From Paraburkholderia hiiakae (GTDB lineage: Bacteria > Pseudomonadota > Gammaproteobacteria > Burkholderiales > Burkholderiaceae): a DNA stretch of 64,000 nt. Position numbers and translations under genes: made by a program. This document shows positions 35,023 to 44,694 of this stretch, in pieces (within the stretch, counting starts at the first letter, position 1; every line of letters starts with the position of its first letter). The stretch covers positions 496,001 to 560,000 of the forward strand of contig NZ_CAJHCQ010000002.1 of NCBI RefSeq assembly GCF_904848665.1. Direction: 5' to 3'. The notes under the pieces are model-generated. The model worked only from the letters and a program-made list of their open reading frames with translations. It was not told the origin of the DNA and ran no database searches.

Positions 35023-36476
35023 ATCCGCATAACGACGATCTGCCCATGAACATCGAGTCGCTACGCGCGCGCTATCTGCAAGGCAACCTCACGCCGGCGC
35101 AACTCGTCGAGCGCATTGCCGCGCGTACCGCTGGTGACGATCCGCATCGTGTCTGGATACGCGCGCTCACGCGCGACGAGATGATGCGTTACGCAGAGGC
35201 GCTGGCACAGCGCGATCCCGCCACGCTGCCGCTGTACGGCGTGCCGTTTGCGATCAAGGACAACATCGACCTCGCTGGCGTACCGACCACCGCGGGATGC
35301 CCAGCGTATGCGTATACGCCGGCGCGCAGCGCACCCGTGGTCGAGCGCCTGATCGCTGCGGGCGCGATTCCCGTGGGCAAGACCAACCTCGACCAGTTCG
35401 CGACGGGGCTCTCGGGCCAGCGCTCGCCCTATGGCGCGTGCCGCAATGCGCTGGACCCGGAGTACGCCTCGGGCGGTTCGAGCTCGGGCTCGGCCGTGGC
35501 CGTCGCGCTCGGCCTCGCCGCGTTCTCGCTGGGCACCGATACGGCGGGCTCGGGCCGCGTGCCGGCGGCGTTTCACGGTCTCGTGGGCCTCAAGCCGACC
35601 AAGGGCGTGCTGAGCACGCAGGGCGTGGTGCCCGCGTGCCGTTCGCTCGACTGCGTCTCGATCTTCGCGCATTCGGCGAACGACGCCCAGCGCGTGTTCG
35701 AGTGCGCGCGTGGCGTAACGCAAGGCGATCCGTATGCACGCGCCTGGCAGCCGAGCGGTCGCGAGCGCGCGACGCTTGGGGGCGTGCGCTTCGGCGTGCC
35801 GCGTGCGACGCAGTTGAACTTCTACGGTGACGCCTCGTATGCGGCGGCGTTCGACGTAGCGCTCGCGAAACTGCGCGCGGCCGGCGCCGAACTCGTGGAA
35901 ATCGATTTCGAACCGTTCCTCGCCACGGCGCGCCTGCTCTACGAAGGCCCGTTCGTGGCCGAGCGTCTTGCCGCCATTCGACCGTTCTTCGAGGCGCAGC
36001 CCGAGGCGCTGCACGCCGTCACGCGCGAGATCCTGGGCGGCGCGGTGCGCTGGAGCGCGGCCGACGCCTTCGCGGCGCTCGACCGTCTCGCGTCGCTTCG
36101 TATGGAAAGCGAACGCGTGTGGCCGCAGATCGACGCGCTCGTCACGCCAACTTCGCCCACGACATCCACGATCGCCGAACTCGAAGCGGACCCCATCGGC
36201 GTGAATGCACGCTTCGGCTACTACACGAACTTCGTGAACCTCCTCGACCTGAGCGCGCTCGCCGTGCCAGCGGGCGAGTGCGCAGCGGGCCCGCACGCGG
36301 GCAAACCGTTCGGCATCACGTTCGTCGCTCGCTCACACGACGACGCGTACCTCCTCGACCTGGCCCGCGCGTGGCTGGGCGAGCGCGAGCGCCCGGTGTC
36401 GCCGCCCATGCAGGACGGCTCGCAGGCGACGGTGCAGGCCAGCTCGCAAAACGAAACCGGGAACGCCGAAGCATGA
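35013..36476 (+). CDS. atzF: Allophanate hydrolase (AtzF-type, amidase domain only)
   Basis: Amidase-signature enzyme of 487 residues that hydrolyses allophanate to ammonia and CO2, last step of guanidine breakdown. The Ser-cisSer-Lys triad is intact: Lys82 ([10 protein letters not shown]), Ser156 ([11 protein letters not shown]) and Ser180 ([13 protein letters not shown]), with the same spacing (74 and 24) as in AtzF. The protein stops about 40 residues after the amidase fold, so the extra C-terminal domain of longer AtzF proteins is missing and replaced by a low-complexity tail. Start 35013 overlaps the carboxylase stop, with GAGGAGG upstream. Confidence 0.9.
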   Translation: MPMNPHNDDLPMNIESLRARYLQGNLTPAQLVERIAARTAGDDPHRVWIRALTRDEMMRYAEALAQRDPATLPLYGVPFAIKDNIDLAGVPTTAGCPAYAYTPARSAPVVERLIAAGAIPVGKTNLDQFATGLSGQRSPYGACRNALDPEYASGGSSSGSAVAVALGLAAFSLGTDTAGSGRVPAAFHGLVGLKPTKGVLSTQGVVPACRSLDCVSIFAHSANDAQRVFECARGVTQGDPYARAWQPSGRERATLGGVRFGVPRATQLNFYGDASYAAAFDVALAKLRAAGAELVEIDFEPFLATARLLYEGPFVAERLAAIRPFFEAQPEALHAVTREILGGAVRWSAADAFAALDRLASLRMESERVWPQIDALVTPTSPTTSTIAELEADPIGVNARFGYYTNFVNLLDLSALAVPAGECAAGPHAGKPFGITFVARSHDDAYLLDLARAWLGERERPVSPPMQDGSQATVQASSQNETGNAEA

Positions 36477-36532
36477 AACCCCACGCCATTACGTCAAGAA
36501 AACCGTTGCACCTTTACTCCTGGAGATTCGCC

Positions 36533-37591
36533 ATGAAGACGACGCACGTTCCGTTTGCAATCGACGCAGGCGAGGCACGCCACGCAAAATCCGCCGCACC
36601 GCTGCGCCGTTGGGCGCTGGGCGCCGCCACCGCGCTCACACTGGCCACGGGCCTGTTCGCAGCCGGCGTACAGGCCGCGAATGCCGCGCCGCTACGCATC
36701 GGCTATAGCGACTGGCCGGGCTGGGTCGCGTGGCAGGTGGCAATCGACAAAGGCTGGTTCAAGGAAGCGGGCCTCGACGTGAAGTTCGACTGGTTCGACT
36801 ACACGGCCTCGATGGATGCGTTTGCGGCCAACAAACTCGACGCCGTGCTCGTCACCAACGGCGATGCGCTCACGATGGGCGCGAACGGCGCGAAGAACGT
36901 GATGGCGCTCATCACCGATTATTCGAACGGCAACGACATGGTCATCGCCAAGCCGCCCGCACGCAAGATCCAGGACCTCAAGGGCAAGAAGATCGGCGTG
37001 GAATTTGGCGTGGTCGATCACCTGCTGTTGCTCGACGCGCTCCAGCGCGCAGGCATGAAGGAGGGCGACGTCACGCTCGTGAACGCGAAGACCAACGAAA
37101 CGCCGCAGGTGCTGGCTTCTTCCGACGTCTCGGCCGTCGCCGCATGGCAACCGAACGCGGGCGAAGCGCAGCGCGCGGTGCCCGGCGCGCGGCCCGTATT
37201 CACCTCGGCCGACGAGCCGGGCCTCATCTACGACGTGCTCGCCGTGAACCCCGTGAGCCTTGCGGCGCACAAGGCCGACTACGAAAAGCTCGCGAAGGTC
37301 TGGTACCGCGTGGTGAAGTACATCGACGACCCGGCCACGCAGCCCGACGCCGTGAAGATCATGGCCGCGCGCGTAGGTCTCACGCCGGCGCAGTATTTGC
37401 CGCTGCTCAAGGGCACGAAGCTGCTCACGCTGCCCGAGGCGCAACAGGCCTACGTGAAGGCCGACGGATTTCGCTCGCTTTACGGTTCGAGTCATACCGC
37501 CGACGCGTTCAACGTGAAGTACCAGGTCTACAAGACCTCGCAGGACGTGAACGCCTATGTGGACCCTTCGCTCACCAGCGCACTGAAGTAA
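36533..37591 (+). CDS. ABC transporter substrate-binding protein (NitT/TauT type), guanidine operon
   Basis: Periplasmic binding protein of 352 residues. After a twin-Arg-like or Sec signal (LRRWALGAATALTLATGLFA, cut near AANA) comes LRIGYSDWPGWVAWQVAIDKGWF, the typical SsuA/TauA/NitA-type start. Related binding proteins in riboswitch-controlled operons are thought to deliver guanidine. ATG 36533 was chosen for TGGAG nine bases upstream; another ATG at 36473 overlaps the amidase stop. The permease and ATPase genes follow. Confidence 0.9.
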   Translation: MKTTHVPFAIDAGEARHAKSAAPLRRWALGAATALTLATGLFAAGVQAANAAPLRIGYSDWPGWVAWQVAIDKGWFKEAGLDVKFDWFDYTASMDAFAANKLDAVLVTNGDALTMGANGAKNVMALITDYSNGNDMVIAKPPARKIQDLKGKKIGVEFGVVDHLLLLDALQRAGMKEGDVTLVNAKTNETPQVLASSDVSAVAAWQPNAGEAQRAVPGARPVFTSADEPGLIYDVLAVNPVSLAAHKADYEKLAKVWYRVVKYIDDPATQPDAVKIMAARVGLTPAQYLPLLKGTKLLTLPEAQQAYVKADGFRSLYGSSHTADAFNVKYQVYKTSQDVNAYVDPSLTSALK

Positions 37592-37619
37592 GGCGGCGTG
37601 CGCCGACCGTCGTCATACA

Positions 37620-37646
37620 GGGCCTGTTATTAGCGTGAACAGGCCC
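37620..37646. repeat. Hairpin repeat GGGCCTGTT / AACAGGCCC
   Basis: Perfect 9-bp stem (37620-37628 with 37638-37646) around the loop ATTAGCGTG, which recurs at 19031-19039 and, inverted, at 18126-18134. It sits between the binding-protein and permease genes and could lower or stabilise the downstream message. Confidence 0.5.
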
Positions 37647-37673
37647 TGGCAGGGCAACGTCAAGGAGAACATC

Positions 37674-38645
37674 ATGGCCGAAATCAGCCAGACCGGATGG
37701 TTTGCCGTACGCCGCGAGCTTTCGCCGCGCGGCAAGTGGATGTTGGGCATCGGCTCGTTTCTGTTGCCGGTGCTCGTGTGGTGCGTAGTGAGCTACGTGC
37801 CCTTCGTCTGGCATTCGCAGATGTTGATCAGCCAGCCGGGCAGCGTGGACTATTTCCAGCCCGGCATGCGTGTGGACAAAGCCGTGTTCGCCGACGAACT
37901 CGACCATGCGCGCGAAACCCACGCCGCGCTACCGGCGGGCGTGCCCGCGAACCCGGTGTATCTGCCCGCGCCGCACGAGGTGCTGCGCGCGTTCTACACC
38001 GCGTTCACGACACCGCCCGTCGCTCAGGACGGCGTATGGCTGCACCAGAGCCTCTGGCACAGCGTGCAGATCATCTTCTGGGGCTTCGTGGTCTCGTCGC
38101 TGATTGGCGTGCCGCTCGGCGTCGTGTGCGGAACCTATAGCGTGCTCGCGCGCCTGCAGGAGCCGTTTTTCGAGTTCTTTCGCTATTTGCCGGCACCCGC
38201 GTTCGGCGCGCTGATGGTGGCCGTGCTCGGCATTTACGACGCGCCGAAGATCGCGATTATCGTGATCGGTACGCTGTTCCAGCAGGTGCTCATCATTGCC
38301 AACACCACGCGCAAGCTCGAATATGGCCTGCTCGAAGCGGCGATGACGCTCGGCACCACGCGACTGAAGCTGCTCACGCATGTTGTCGTGCCCGGCATTC
38401 TGCCCGATCTCTATCGCGACCAGCGCATCCTGCTCGGCTGGGCGTGGACCTATCTGATCGTCGCGGAGCTCGTGGGCACGAGCTCGGGCATCACGTGGTA
38501 CATCACGCAGCAGGCGCGTTATCAGCACTTCGATAACGTCTACGCCGCGATCATGATGATCGGCATCATTGGCTTGGGCACCGATCTTGTGCTGGCGTTC
38601 CTCGGTCGCAAGCTGTTTCCGTGGGATCGGACGCTTAAGGCCTGA
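37674..38645 (+). CDS. ABC transporter permease, guanidine operon
   Basis: 323-residue inner-membrane permease of the SsuC/TauC type. One helix near residues 22-42, a periplasmic loop, then five helices with the EAA loop LEAAMTLGTTRLKLLTHVVVPG near 220-240 that contacts the ATPase. AAGGAG precedes the ATG. The extra N-terminal domain (about 100 residues before the transport core) is longer than in TauC. It partners the binding protein upstream and the ATPase downstream. Confidence 0.9.
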   Translation: MAEISQTGWFAVRRELSPRGKWMLGIGSFLLPVLVWCVVSYVPFVWHSQMLISQPGSVDYFQPGMRVDKAVFADELDHARETHAALPAGVPANPVYLPAPHEVLRAFYTAFTTPPVAQDGVWLHQSLWHSVQIIFWGFVVSSLIGVPLGVVCGTYSVLARLQEPFFEFFRYLPAPAFGALMVAVLGIYDAPKIAIIVIGTLFQQVLIIANTTRKLEYGLLEAAMTLGTTRLKLLTHVVVPGILPDLYRDQRILLGWAWTYLIVAELVGTSSGITWYITQQARYQHFDNVYAAIMMIGIIGLGTDLVLAFLGRKLFPWDRTLKA

Positions 38646-38722
38646 GGCCTGGCGCAATCGCCTGCATTCGTTCGCAACGACACGCCTTTTGAAACGCATT
38701 CTGAGTCTTCAAGGACCGCATC

Positions 38723-39637
38723 ATGTTCAATCCGCAAACCGTTCCCGACTATCTCCTGCAGTCCGATGCGGTGCGTGCGCGCTTCGAGCGGCTGAAAGCG
38801 CGCGAGCCGATCCTCGAAGTGCGCAATCTCACGAAGCGGTTCGTGACGCCCCAAGGCGAGCACACGGCGCTCGCCGATGTGAGCTTCACCACGCACCGGC
38901 GCGAGTTCGTGTGCGTGATCGGGCCTTCGGGCTGTGGCAAGTCCACGCTGATCCGCATTCTCGCGGGCCTCGAAGCGCAAACGTCGGGCGAGGTTCGCGT
39001 GAATGGCAAGACGGTGAGCGGCCCCGGCGCCGACCGCGGCATGGTGTTCCAGGGCTATACGCTCTTTCCGTGGCTCACGGTGAAGAAAAACGTGATGTTC
39101 GGACTGCGTATGAATGGCCAGGGAAAGTCGGAGGCCGAGCGCGAGGCGCTGCAATGGCTCGACCTCGTCGGCCTGGAGCCGTTCGCCAACGCATATCCGC
39201 ACCAGCTTTCCGGTGGCATGAAGCAGCGCGTGGCGATCGCGCGCGCGCTCGCCAATCGGCCCGGCATCCTGTTGATGGACGAACCGTTCGGTGCACTCGA
39301 TGCGCAGACGCGCTCCAAGATGCAGGCGCATCTGCTCGATATCTGGCGCAACGTCGACATTACGATCTTTTTCATCACGCACGACCTGGACGAGGCGATC
39401 TACCTGGCTGACCGCATCCTCGTGCTGAAGGCGCATCCGGGCCAGGTGCAGGAGTTGATCGAGGTGCCGGTGCCGCGTCCGCGCGGCTACGCACAGTTCA
39501 ATACGCCCGAGTTCCTTGCCACGCGCGCGCGTCTCGACGCGCTTATTCATCCGCCAACGCAGGATGAACCGGAGGACGAGGCGCGCGTGCGCCCGCACAT
39601 GATTCGCCTCACGGACGTGAACGACACGGTGGAATGA
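38723..39637 (+). CDS. ABC transporter ATP-binding protein, guanidine operon
   Basis: 304-residue ATPase. Walker [10 protein letters not shown] at 67-75, Q-loop in [10 protein letters not shown], signature LSGGMKQR, Walker [13 protein letters not shown] and the His switch THD are all present. Belongs to the SsuB/TauB branch with an N-terminal extension of about 30 residues. Last gene of the guanidine operon; a weak stem-loop follows near 39647-39670. Confidence 0.93.
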   Translation: MFNPQTVPDYLLQSDAVRARFERLKAREPILEVRNLTKRFVTPQGEHTALADVSFTTHRREFVCVIGPSGCGKSTLIRILAGLEAQTSGEVRVNGKTVSGPGADRGMVFQGYTLFPWLTVKKNVMFGLRMNGQGKSEAEREALQWLDLVGLEPFANAYPHQLSGGMKQRVAIARALANRPGILLMDEPFGALDAQTRSKMQAHLLDIWRNVDITIFFITHDLDEAIYLADRILVLKAHPGQVQELIEVPVPRPRGYAQFNTPEFLATRARLDALIHPPTQDEPEDEARVRPHMIRLTDVNDTVE

Positions 39638-39741
39638 GCGTGAGGTGGGCATATGGCCCCACGCCGCTAGCCGCAGCCGTCATATCACGTAACGGGCCAG
39701 ACGAGCGTGACTATCGGCGCGCGGCGTCATGGAGCCATAGG

Positions 39742-40725
39742 TCAGGCGGCAACAGGCGTGTGGTGTTCCCGCTTGCCGGCATGATGCTTGACGGTCTGCC
39801 GGTGCACGCCGGCCGTCGAACCTGTCCGGTACGATGCGAACTGCACCCTGACGCGATGCGACCGCGCCAGCACCGAATGGTGATGATGCAGCCGGGTGCT
39901 GGCGTAATAGTGCGGCTCGACGACGGGCGTCTCGTCGCCATTCAGCCATCGGCGTATTGTGACGAGATCGGTGGAGCGCCCCCACGATGTTTTCGAGCCG
40001 AGGAGCGCAATCATCACCTGGCCGTTCGGCATGTTCGCATCGACCACGATGCAGCGCCCCGCCTCGCGGATATAGCCGGTCTTTGCGACCAGAACGTCCC
40101 AATCGGCCGCGCGGACTATCGGGTCGGTATTGTGATAGAACCTCGTCCTGCTGCCGATCTCCTCTTCATAGCGGGGAAGTGTGGTGTATTCGCTGATCAA
40201 CGGATAGTGCGCCGCCGCTTCCGCCATCTTCACGACGTCGCGTGCCGTCGAGAGATTGTCCGGCGAGAGTCCGGTTGGATCGTCGAAGTGCGTATTGGCC
40301 ATATGCAGCGCGCGCGCCTTTTCATTCATCTTCTGGATGAACGCAGGCTGGCCGCCCGGGAACGCACGAGACAGCGCGGACGCCGCGCGGTTTTCGGACG
40401 ACATGAGCGCTAGGCGCAGCATCTCTCCCCGTTCGAGCGAGGCACCGATCGGGATGCGGGACCCCGAGTGCTTGAGCCGATCGATGTCGTCATCGTCGAC
40501 TGTCACCGTGTCTCCCAGCGGCTGGGCGCTGTCCAGCACGACCATTGCCGTCATCAGCTTGGTGAGGGATGCGATCGGCTGGAGGTCGTCGGCGTTCTTT
40601 TCCAGCAGGACCTCGCCGCGTCCGACGTCGTACACGATTGCGCTACGTGAATAAAGGAACGGCGCTTCGGCCCACGCGACGAACGGCGCAGTGGCGAGCA
40701 GTAGCGCGCTGAGGAAGTTCTTCAT
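39742..40725 (-). CDS. pbpG: D-alanyl-D-alanine endopeptidase, PBP7-like
   Basis: Periplasmic low-molecular-weight penicillin-binding protein (S11) that trims peptidoglycan cross-links. 327 residues with signal peptide (cut after VAWA, residue 19). Active-site motifs: S53-L-T-K56, S110-E-N112, K215-T-G217. After the KTG block and the TIRRWLNGDE helix the usual protein ends soon, but here an unusual His/Arg-rich tail of about 65 residues follows (STRLHHHHS, VKHHAGKREHH), which may be a frameshift product. Start 40725 (MKNFLSAL) fits the signal peptide. Confidence 0.88.
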   Translation of the reverse strand: MKNFLSALLLATAPFVAWAEAPFLYSRSAIVYDVGRGEVLLEKNADDLQPIASLTKLMTAMVVLDSAQPLGDTVTVDDDDIDRLKHSGSRIPIGASLERGEMLRLALMSSENRAASALSRAFPGGQPAFIQKMNEKARALHMANTHFDDPTGLSPDNLSTARDVVKMAEAAAHYPLISEYTTLPRYEEEIGSRTRFYHNTDPIVRAADWDVLVAKTGYIREAGRCIVVDANMPNGQVMIALLGSKTSWGRSTDLVTIRRWLNGDETPVVEPHYYASTRLHHHHSVLARSHRVRVQFASYRTGSTAGVHRQTVKHHAGKREHHTPVAA

Positions 40726-41229
40726 GGCGTTCACACCTTGGGACGGCAATCAGGTGATGGCGGGTCCGACGTGCTGGATTGTCCCCAACAACTAAACTGT
40801 AGTTGCTCATTGCAGGAATGAGTGTGTGGAAGAAGACGGAATTTTTTTCCCGGGATGACCATTCACACGCGAAGTGACAGCCGCGTGTCGATCCACAACC
40901 GCCTGACACGCCTTTCCGGCGAATGTCCGTCCTTCCGTTGATCCCCGACGGGAACCGGCGTTGACCGCTCCCCATATTTACGACGCTCGATGCGTCATAT
41001 CCGGTCAGCCCAGGCTAGACAACCCACCTCACGCTCCCTTCGAAATCCATGGCCCATGCTCGATAGGCATGCCCCCCAGCCCAGCAAGTATTTTTCCCAT
41101 CCGCGTCGGTCGCTTACATTGCCTTCCAGACGGCCCCGATACGCGAGCGCCATGACGGCAACATCGAATCGCGTGAGGGTCATTCTTGTTTCGAATAGCG
41201 GATGACGCGTCCGCATAAGGAGAACATCG
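40726..41229. other. Intergenic region between divergent pbpG and hydrolase genes
   Basis: About 500 bases without a supportable gene; it holds both promoters. A short inverted repeat CAACTA / TAGTTG at about 40790-40806 lies upstream of pbpG. AAGGAG near 41217 is the hydrolase Shine-Dalgarno. Confidence 0.45.
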
Positions 41230-42093
41230 ATGAGCAACTTCAACCACCAAACAGCGCCGACGCAATATGTCGAAGCCAACGGCGTTCGCTTTGCCTATCG
41301 CCGTTTCGGAAAGCGAGGCACCGTGCCGGTTGTCTTCAATCAGCACTTCACCGGGACAATGGACTATTGGGACCCTGCGGTGACAAACGGCATCGCCATG
41401 ACACGTGAAGTGATCCTGTTCAACAATGCGGGTATTTCGAGTAGCTCCGGCGAGGTCCCCACAACGATTCAGGAGATGGGCGCGAATGCGATTGCCTTCA
41501 TCAAAGCGCTGGATCTCAGCAGGGTTGACGTTCTCGGCTTCTCGATCGGCGGCATGGTTGCGCAGGAAATCGCACTCCAGGCGCCGGCGCTCGTGCGTCG
41601 CCTTATTCTGGTCGGCACCGGCCCTCGCGGCGGGGAAGGCATTGCGCCGATGACTGAAGCCGCGGCGGCGATCTTCGCTGCGGCCTACGATCCGCCCGAG
41701 CACCTGTGGCTAGCGGTTCACTTCGCGCCGTCAAGGACGAGTCAGGCTGCTGGGCTGGCGTTCCTTCACCGAAAGCATTTGCGTCAGGAAAATCGCGACC
41801 CAGAAGTCAGCGACAAGGTGGCACCGGCGCAACTGGAAGCGCTTGGGAACTACGGCGTTCAATTCGAAGGAGTGCTCAACTACCTGAAGGAAATCAACCA
41901 GCCGACGCTTATCGTGCAGGGCAACAACGACGTCATCGCTCCGACTGTCAACTCGTACACGATGCAACAGACCATGCCGAACGCTCAATTGATCCTGTAC
42001 GAAGACTCGAACCACGGGTCCTTCTATCAGTTTCCCGAGCGCTTCGTTAGTCAGGTGGAAGTATTCCTTTCGGAGCCGGACAGCCGCGTCTAA
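41230..42093 (+). CDS. Alpha/beta hydrolase
   Basis: 287-residue serine hydrolase of the haloperoxidase/esterase-like group. Nucleophile Ser105 in GFSIGGM, acid in VQGNNDVIAP, His in DSNHGSFYQFPERFV. Oxyanion region near FNQHFTGTMDYWD. A good Shine-Dalgarno AAGGAG precedes the ATG. No operon partner; substrate unknown. Confidence 0.88.
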   Translation: MSNFNHQTAPTQYVEANGVRFAYRRFGKRGTVPVVFNQHFTGTMDYWDPAVTNGIAMTREVILFNNAGISSSSGEVPTTIQEMGANAIAFIKALDLSRVDVLGFSIGGMVAQEIALQAPALVRRLILVGTGPRGGEGIAPMTEAAAAIFAAAYDPPEHLWLAVHFAPSRTSQAAGLAFLHRKHLRQENRDPEVSDKVAPAQLEALGNYGVQFEGVLNYLKEINQPTLIVQGNNDVIAPTVNSYTMQQTMPNAQLILYEDSNHGSFYQFPERFVSQVEVFLSEPDSRV

Positions 42094-42139
42094 CTTGCCG
42101 TATCCAGGTTGCGTGCGAGTTTTGTCGTCTGATCGTTGA

Positions 42140-42856
42140 CGATTCAAGCGGTGCGCGCGCCTGAGCGGCGGGCATCGACTTTTCGAGCGCGCTGGCATAA
42201 TCGAGCAGCGTGTAACGGACGGCGAGCAGGAAGCCGTCGGGTTCGGCGCGCTCGATCGCACGCTCGTGCAGGGTTATCGCGAGCGTTATCCGCAGGTCGA
42301 GCTGGAGTTGAACAGCAATGAGGGCATCATCGATCTGCTGGAGCGGCGCACTGATGTGGCGATCCGCATTGGCCGGCTCAAGGACTCCACGCTGCATAGC
42401 CGGTTGGTCGGCAATAGCCGCGTGCGGGTGCTCGCGAGCCCGCAGTATCTGGCAGCGCGTGGGCGGCCCGCGCGGGTGGCGGATCTGGGCAAGCACACGC
42501 TGCTAGGCTTTACCCAGCCCGAAGCGCTTAACGTATGGCCGCTCACGGGCGCCGATGGCGAGCCGCTGCGCATCGAGCCGGACGTGTGGTCGTCGAGCGG
42601 CGAGACCTTGCGGCAACTCGCGCTCGCGGGCGTGGGTATCGTGTGTCTTTCGGACTTCATGACGGCGCAGGACCGCGCGCACGGCAGCCTCGTGCAGGTG
42701 CTCCCGCGCCAGACTCAGGACGCGCGGCAGCCGATTCACGCCGTGTACTACCGCAACACGGCGATTTCGGCGCGCATTGTGTCGTTCGTCGATTATCTGG
42801 TCGAGGCCGTGCGCGCCACGGAGTTCGGCGGCCGGGCGCCGCGCCGGGGCGCCTGA
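42140..42856 (+). pseudogene. LysR regulator lacking its DNA-binding domain
   Basis: From about 42221 the frame reads as a LysR effector-binding domain: VQGYRERYPQVELELNSNEG, LLERRTDVAIRIGRLKDSTL, GETLRQLALAGVGIVCLSDF. The winged helix and linker are absent; the sequence before 42220 does not restore them. The first usable start (GTG 42266) is inside the effector domain. Best read as a gene that lost its 5' third by deletion, next to an intact LysR gene on the other strand. Confidence 0.75.
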
Positions 42857-42869
42857 GTGGAGGCTGGCG

Positions 42870-43784
42870 TTAGCGCGGCTTCAAAACCGTCGTCATATAT
42901 TCCGTAGCGAATTCGATAAATGCTTGCACGCGCAACGGCAGCCGCCGTTGCACGGGATAGACGATTTGCGCGGCGAGCGGTTTCGCCTGCCATTTCGGCA
43001 ATACCCGCACGAGGCGGCCCGACATCAGATCCTCCTCGACCAGCCATTCCGGCAACACGGCCAGCCCCAACCCCATGCGCGCGGCCTCGCGCATGCTCGT
43101 CACTCCTTCCGAAATCATCACGGGCTCGATCTGCAGCGTATGCGTCGCTGCCTCCGAATACAGCGTGACATCTCTCGAGCCGCCGAATTGCCGGCTCGAA
43201 AGCGCGATCCACGGTAAGGCCCGGAGATTTTCCGGCTTGCTGACGAACTTGTGATCCTTGAGGAAGGCGGGCGAGGCAACCGGATAGCGCCGGATCTCGC
43301 CCAGCGCGCGCGCAACGACGCGATCGTCAGTGAGCGCCCCTGCGACGATGCCGGCGTCGCAGCCCTCTTCGATCATATGCAGCGGACGGTTCGAATACGC
43401 CAGTTCCATTCTCACCGCCGGGTGCGCCTGGATAAAACTGCTGATCATCCGGCTGACCACGGACTGGCCAAAGTCGATCGTGGAAAACACGCGGATATTG
43501 CCGCTCAGCGCGCTCTGGTCGCGCCGCATGCGCTGCTCGGACTCCTCGGCTAGCGCGAGCAGCGCCTGCGCGTCGGCAAGGAACTGGTGGCCCATGTCGG
43601 TGAGGCTCATGCGGTGCGTGTCGCGCCGCAGCAGCGCCGTGCCGCATTGATCTTCGAGCGAGCGCAACTGGCGGCTCAGCGTGGGCTGACTTAGATTCAG
43701 CTTGCGCGCCGCAGCGGAGAGGCTGCCACTCTCCACAATGGCAACGAAGGCTTGCAGCAGACTGAGGTCGTTGAAGATGGTCAT
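42870..43784 (-). CDS. LysR-type regulator, divergent from two SDR genes
   Basis: 304 residues. The HTH begins LSLLQAFVAIVESGSLSAAARKL with LSQPTLSRQLRSLEDQCGTALLRRDTHRMSLTDMG; the effector domain runs from about 92 (GNIRVFSTIDFGQSVVSRM). The subgroup is CrgA/DsdC-like, frequent next to redox enzymes. It faces the SDR pair across a 117-base gap that carries a clear dyad, so it probably controls them. Confidence 0.9.
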   Translation of the reverse strand: MTIFNDLSLLQAFVAIVESGSLSAAARKLNLSQPTLSRQLRSLEDQCGTALLRRDTHRMSLTDMGHQFLADAQALLALAEESEQRMRRDQSALSGNIRVFSTIDFGQSVVSRMISSFIQAHPAVRMELAYSNRPLHMIEEGCDAGIVAGALTDDRVVARALGEIRRYPVASPAFLKDHKFVSKPENLRALPWIALSSRQFGGSRDVTLYSEAATHTLQIEPVMISEGVTSMREAARMGLGLAVLPEWLVEEDLMSGRLVRVLPKWQAKPLAAQIVYPVQRRLPLRVQAFIEFATEYMTTVLKPR

Positions 43785-43793
43785 ACGTGGAAA

Positions 43794-43817
43794 GCATAAC
43801 CGATATTCTGGTTATGC
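43794..43817. promoter_or_regulatory. LysR-type operator dyad
   Basis: GCATAACC (43794-43801) and GGTTATGC (43810-43817), a perfect dyad with an 8-base spacer, containing a T-N11-A core. It starts 10 bases upstream of the LysR start codon, the usual place of an autoregulatory site shared with a divergent target. Confidence 0.6.
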
Positions 43818-43901
43818 GGCTACCGTTGAGCGTTGTCTGGAGGGAAGATGCACCCATCGCATCACGTTGCATCACCCGCCCAACCGAAACGGAGCATTAC
43901 C

Positions 43902-44654
43902 ATGAGCACGCAAGCCAACACCAGCAAAGTCGCGATCGTTACCGGCGCTTCCCGCGGCATCGGCGCATCGATCGCCCGACGCCTCGCAGGCGAAGGCATC
44001 GCAGTCGTCGTCAACTACGCTGGCCGCGCGGCGGACGCCAACGCGGTCGTGGAGGAAATCACGGCAGCCGGCGGCCGCGCCACGGCGATTCAGGCAGACG
44101 TGGCCGTGCCCGCTCAGGTGGCCGCGATGTTCGACCAGACCATTACGCTCTTTGGGGGCGTGGATATCCTGGTGAACAACGCGGGCGTCATGCAGCCGGG
44201 CCTCGTCAATCTGGTCGATACCGACGACGCGCTGTTCGACCGGCTCGTCGCGATCAACCTCAAGGGCACCTTCAATACGCTGCGCATTGCCGCGAAGAAG
44301 CTGCGCCAGGGCGGCCGCATCGTCAACTTTTCGAGCAGCATCCAGGCGCTCGCGCTGCCGGGCTACTCGGTGTACGCCGCCACCAAGGCCGCCGTGGAAA
44401 CGATGACAAACATCTTCGCCAAGGAACTGCGCGGCCGCAATATCACGGTTAATGCGGTTGCCCCCGGACCTACCGCAACCGAACTGTTCCTCAAGGACAA
44501 GACGCCCGAGCAGATCGAGCGCCTTGCGAAGATGCCGCCGCTCGAGCGGCTCGGCCAGGCGGACGATATCGCGGAGGTGGTCGCGTTCCTCGTCGGCAGC
44601 GGCGCAAGCTGGATCGATGGTCAAACGATACGCGCGAACGGCGGCATTGTTTGA
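43902..44654 (+). CDS. Short-chain dehydrogenase/reductase (SDR)
   Basis: 250-residue classical SDR. TGASRGIG at 14-21, NNAG at 92-95, catalytic Ser near 145, Tyr158 and Lys162 (YAATK), and the C-terminal DGQTIRANGGIV block are complete. GGAG lies before the ATG at 43902. Related to 3-oxoacyl-ACP-reductase-like and glucose-dehydrogenase-like enzymes; substrate unknown. Followed 40 bases on by a second SDR, both opposite a LysR gene. Confidence 0.9.
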   Translation: MSTQANTSKVAIVTGASRGIGASIARRLAGEGIAVVVNYAGRAADANAVVEEITAAGGRATAIQADVAVPAQVAAMFDQTITLFGGVDILVNNAGVMQPGLVNLVDTDDALFDRLVAINLKGTFNTLRIAAKKLRQGGRIVNFSSSIQALALPGYSVYAATKAAVETMTNIFAKELRGRNITVNAVAPGPTATELFLKDKTPEQIERLAKMPPLERLGQADDIAEVVAFLVGSGASWIDGQTIRANGGIV

Positions 44655-44694
44655 TGTCCTGATCAAGCGTTTCATGACGCACGAGGAACCCATC

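Noticed and set aside
30731..36476. Annotation as a urea amidolyase pathway
   Set aside because: The guanidine-I riboswitch and the paired DUF1989 genes mark the guanidine pathway.
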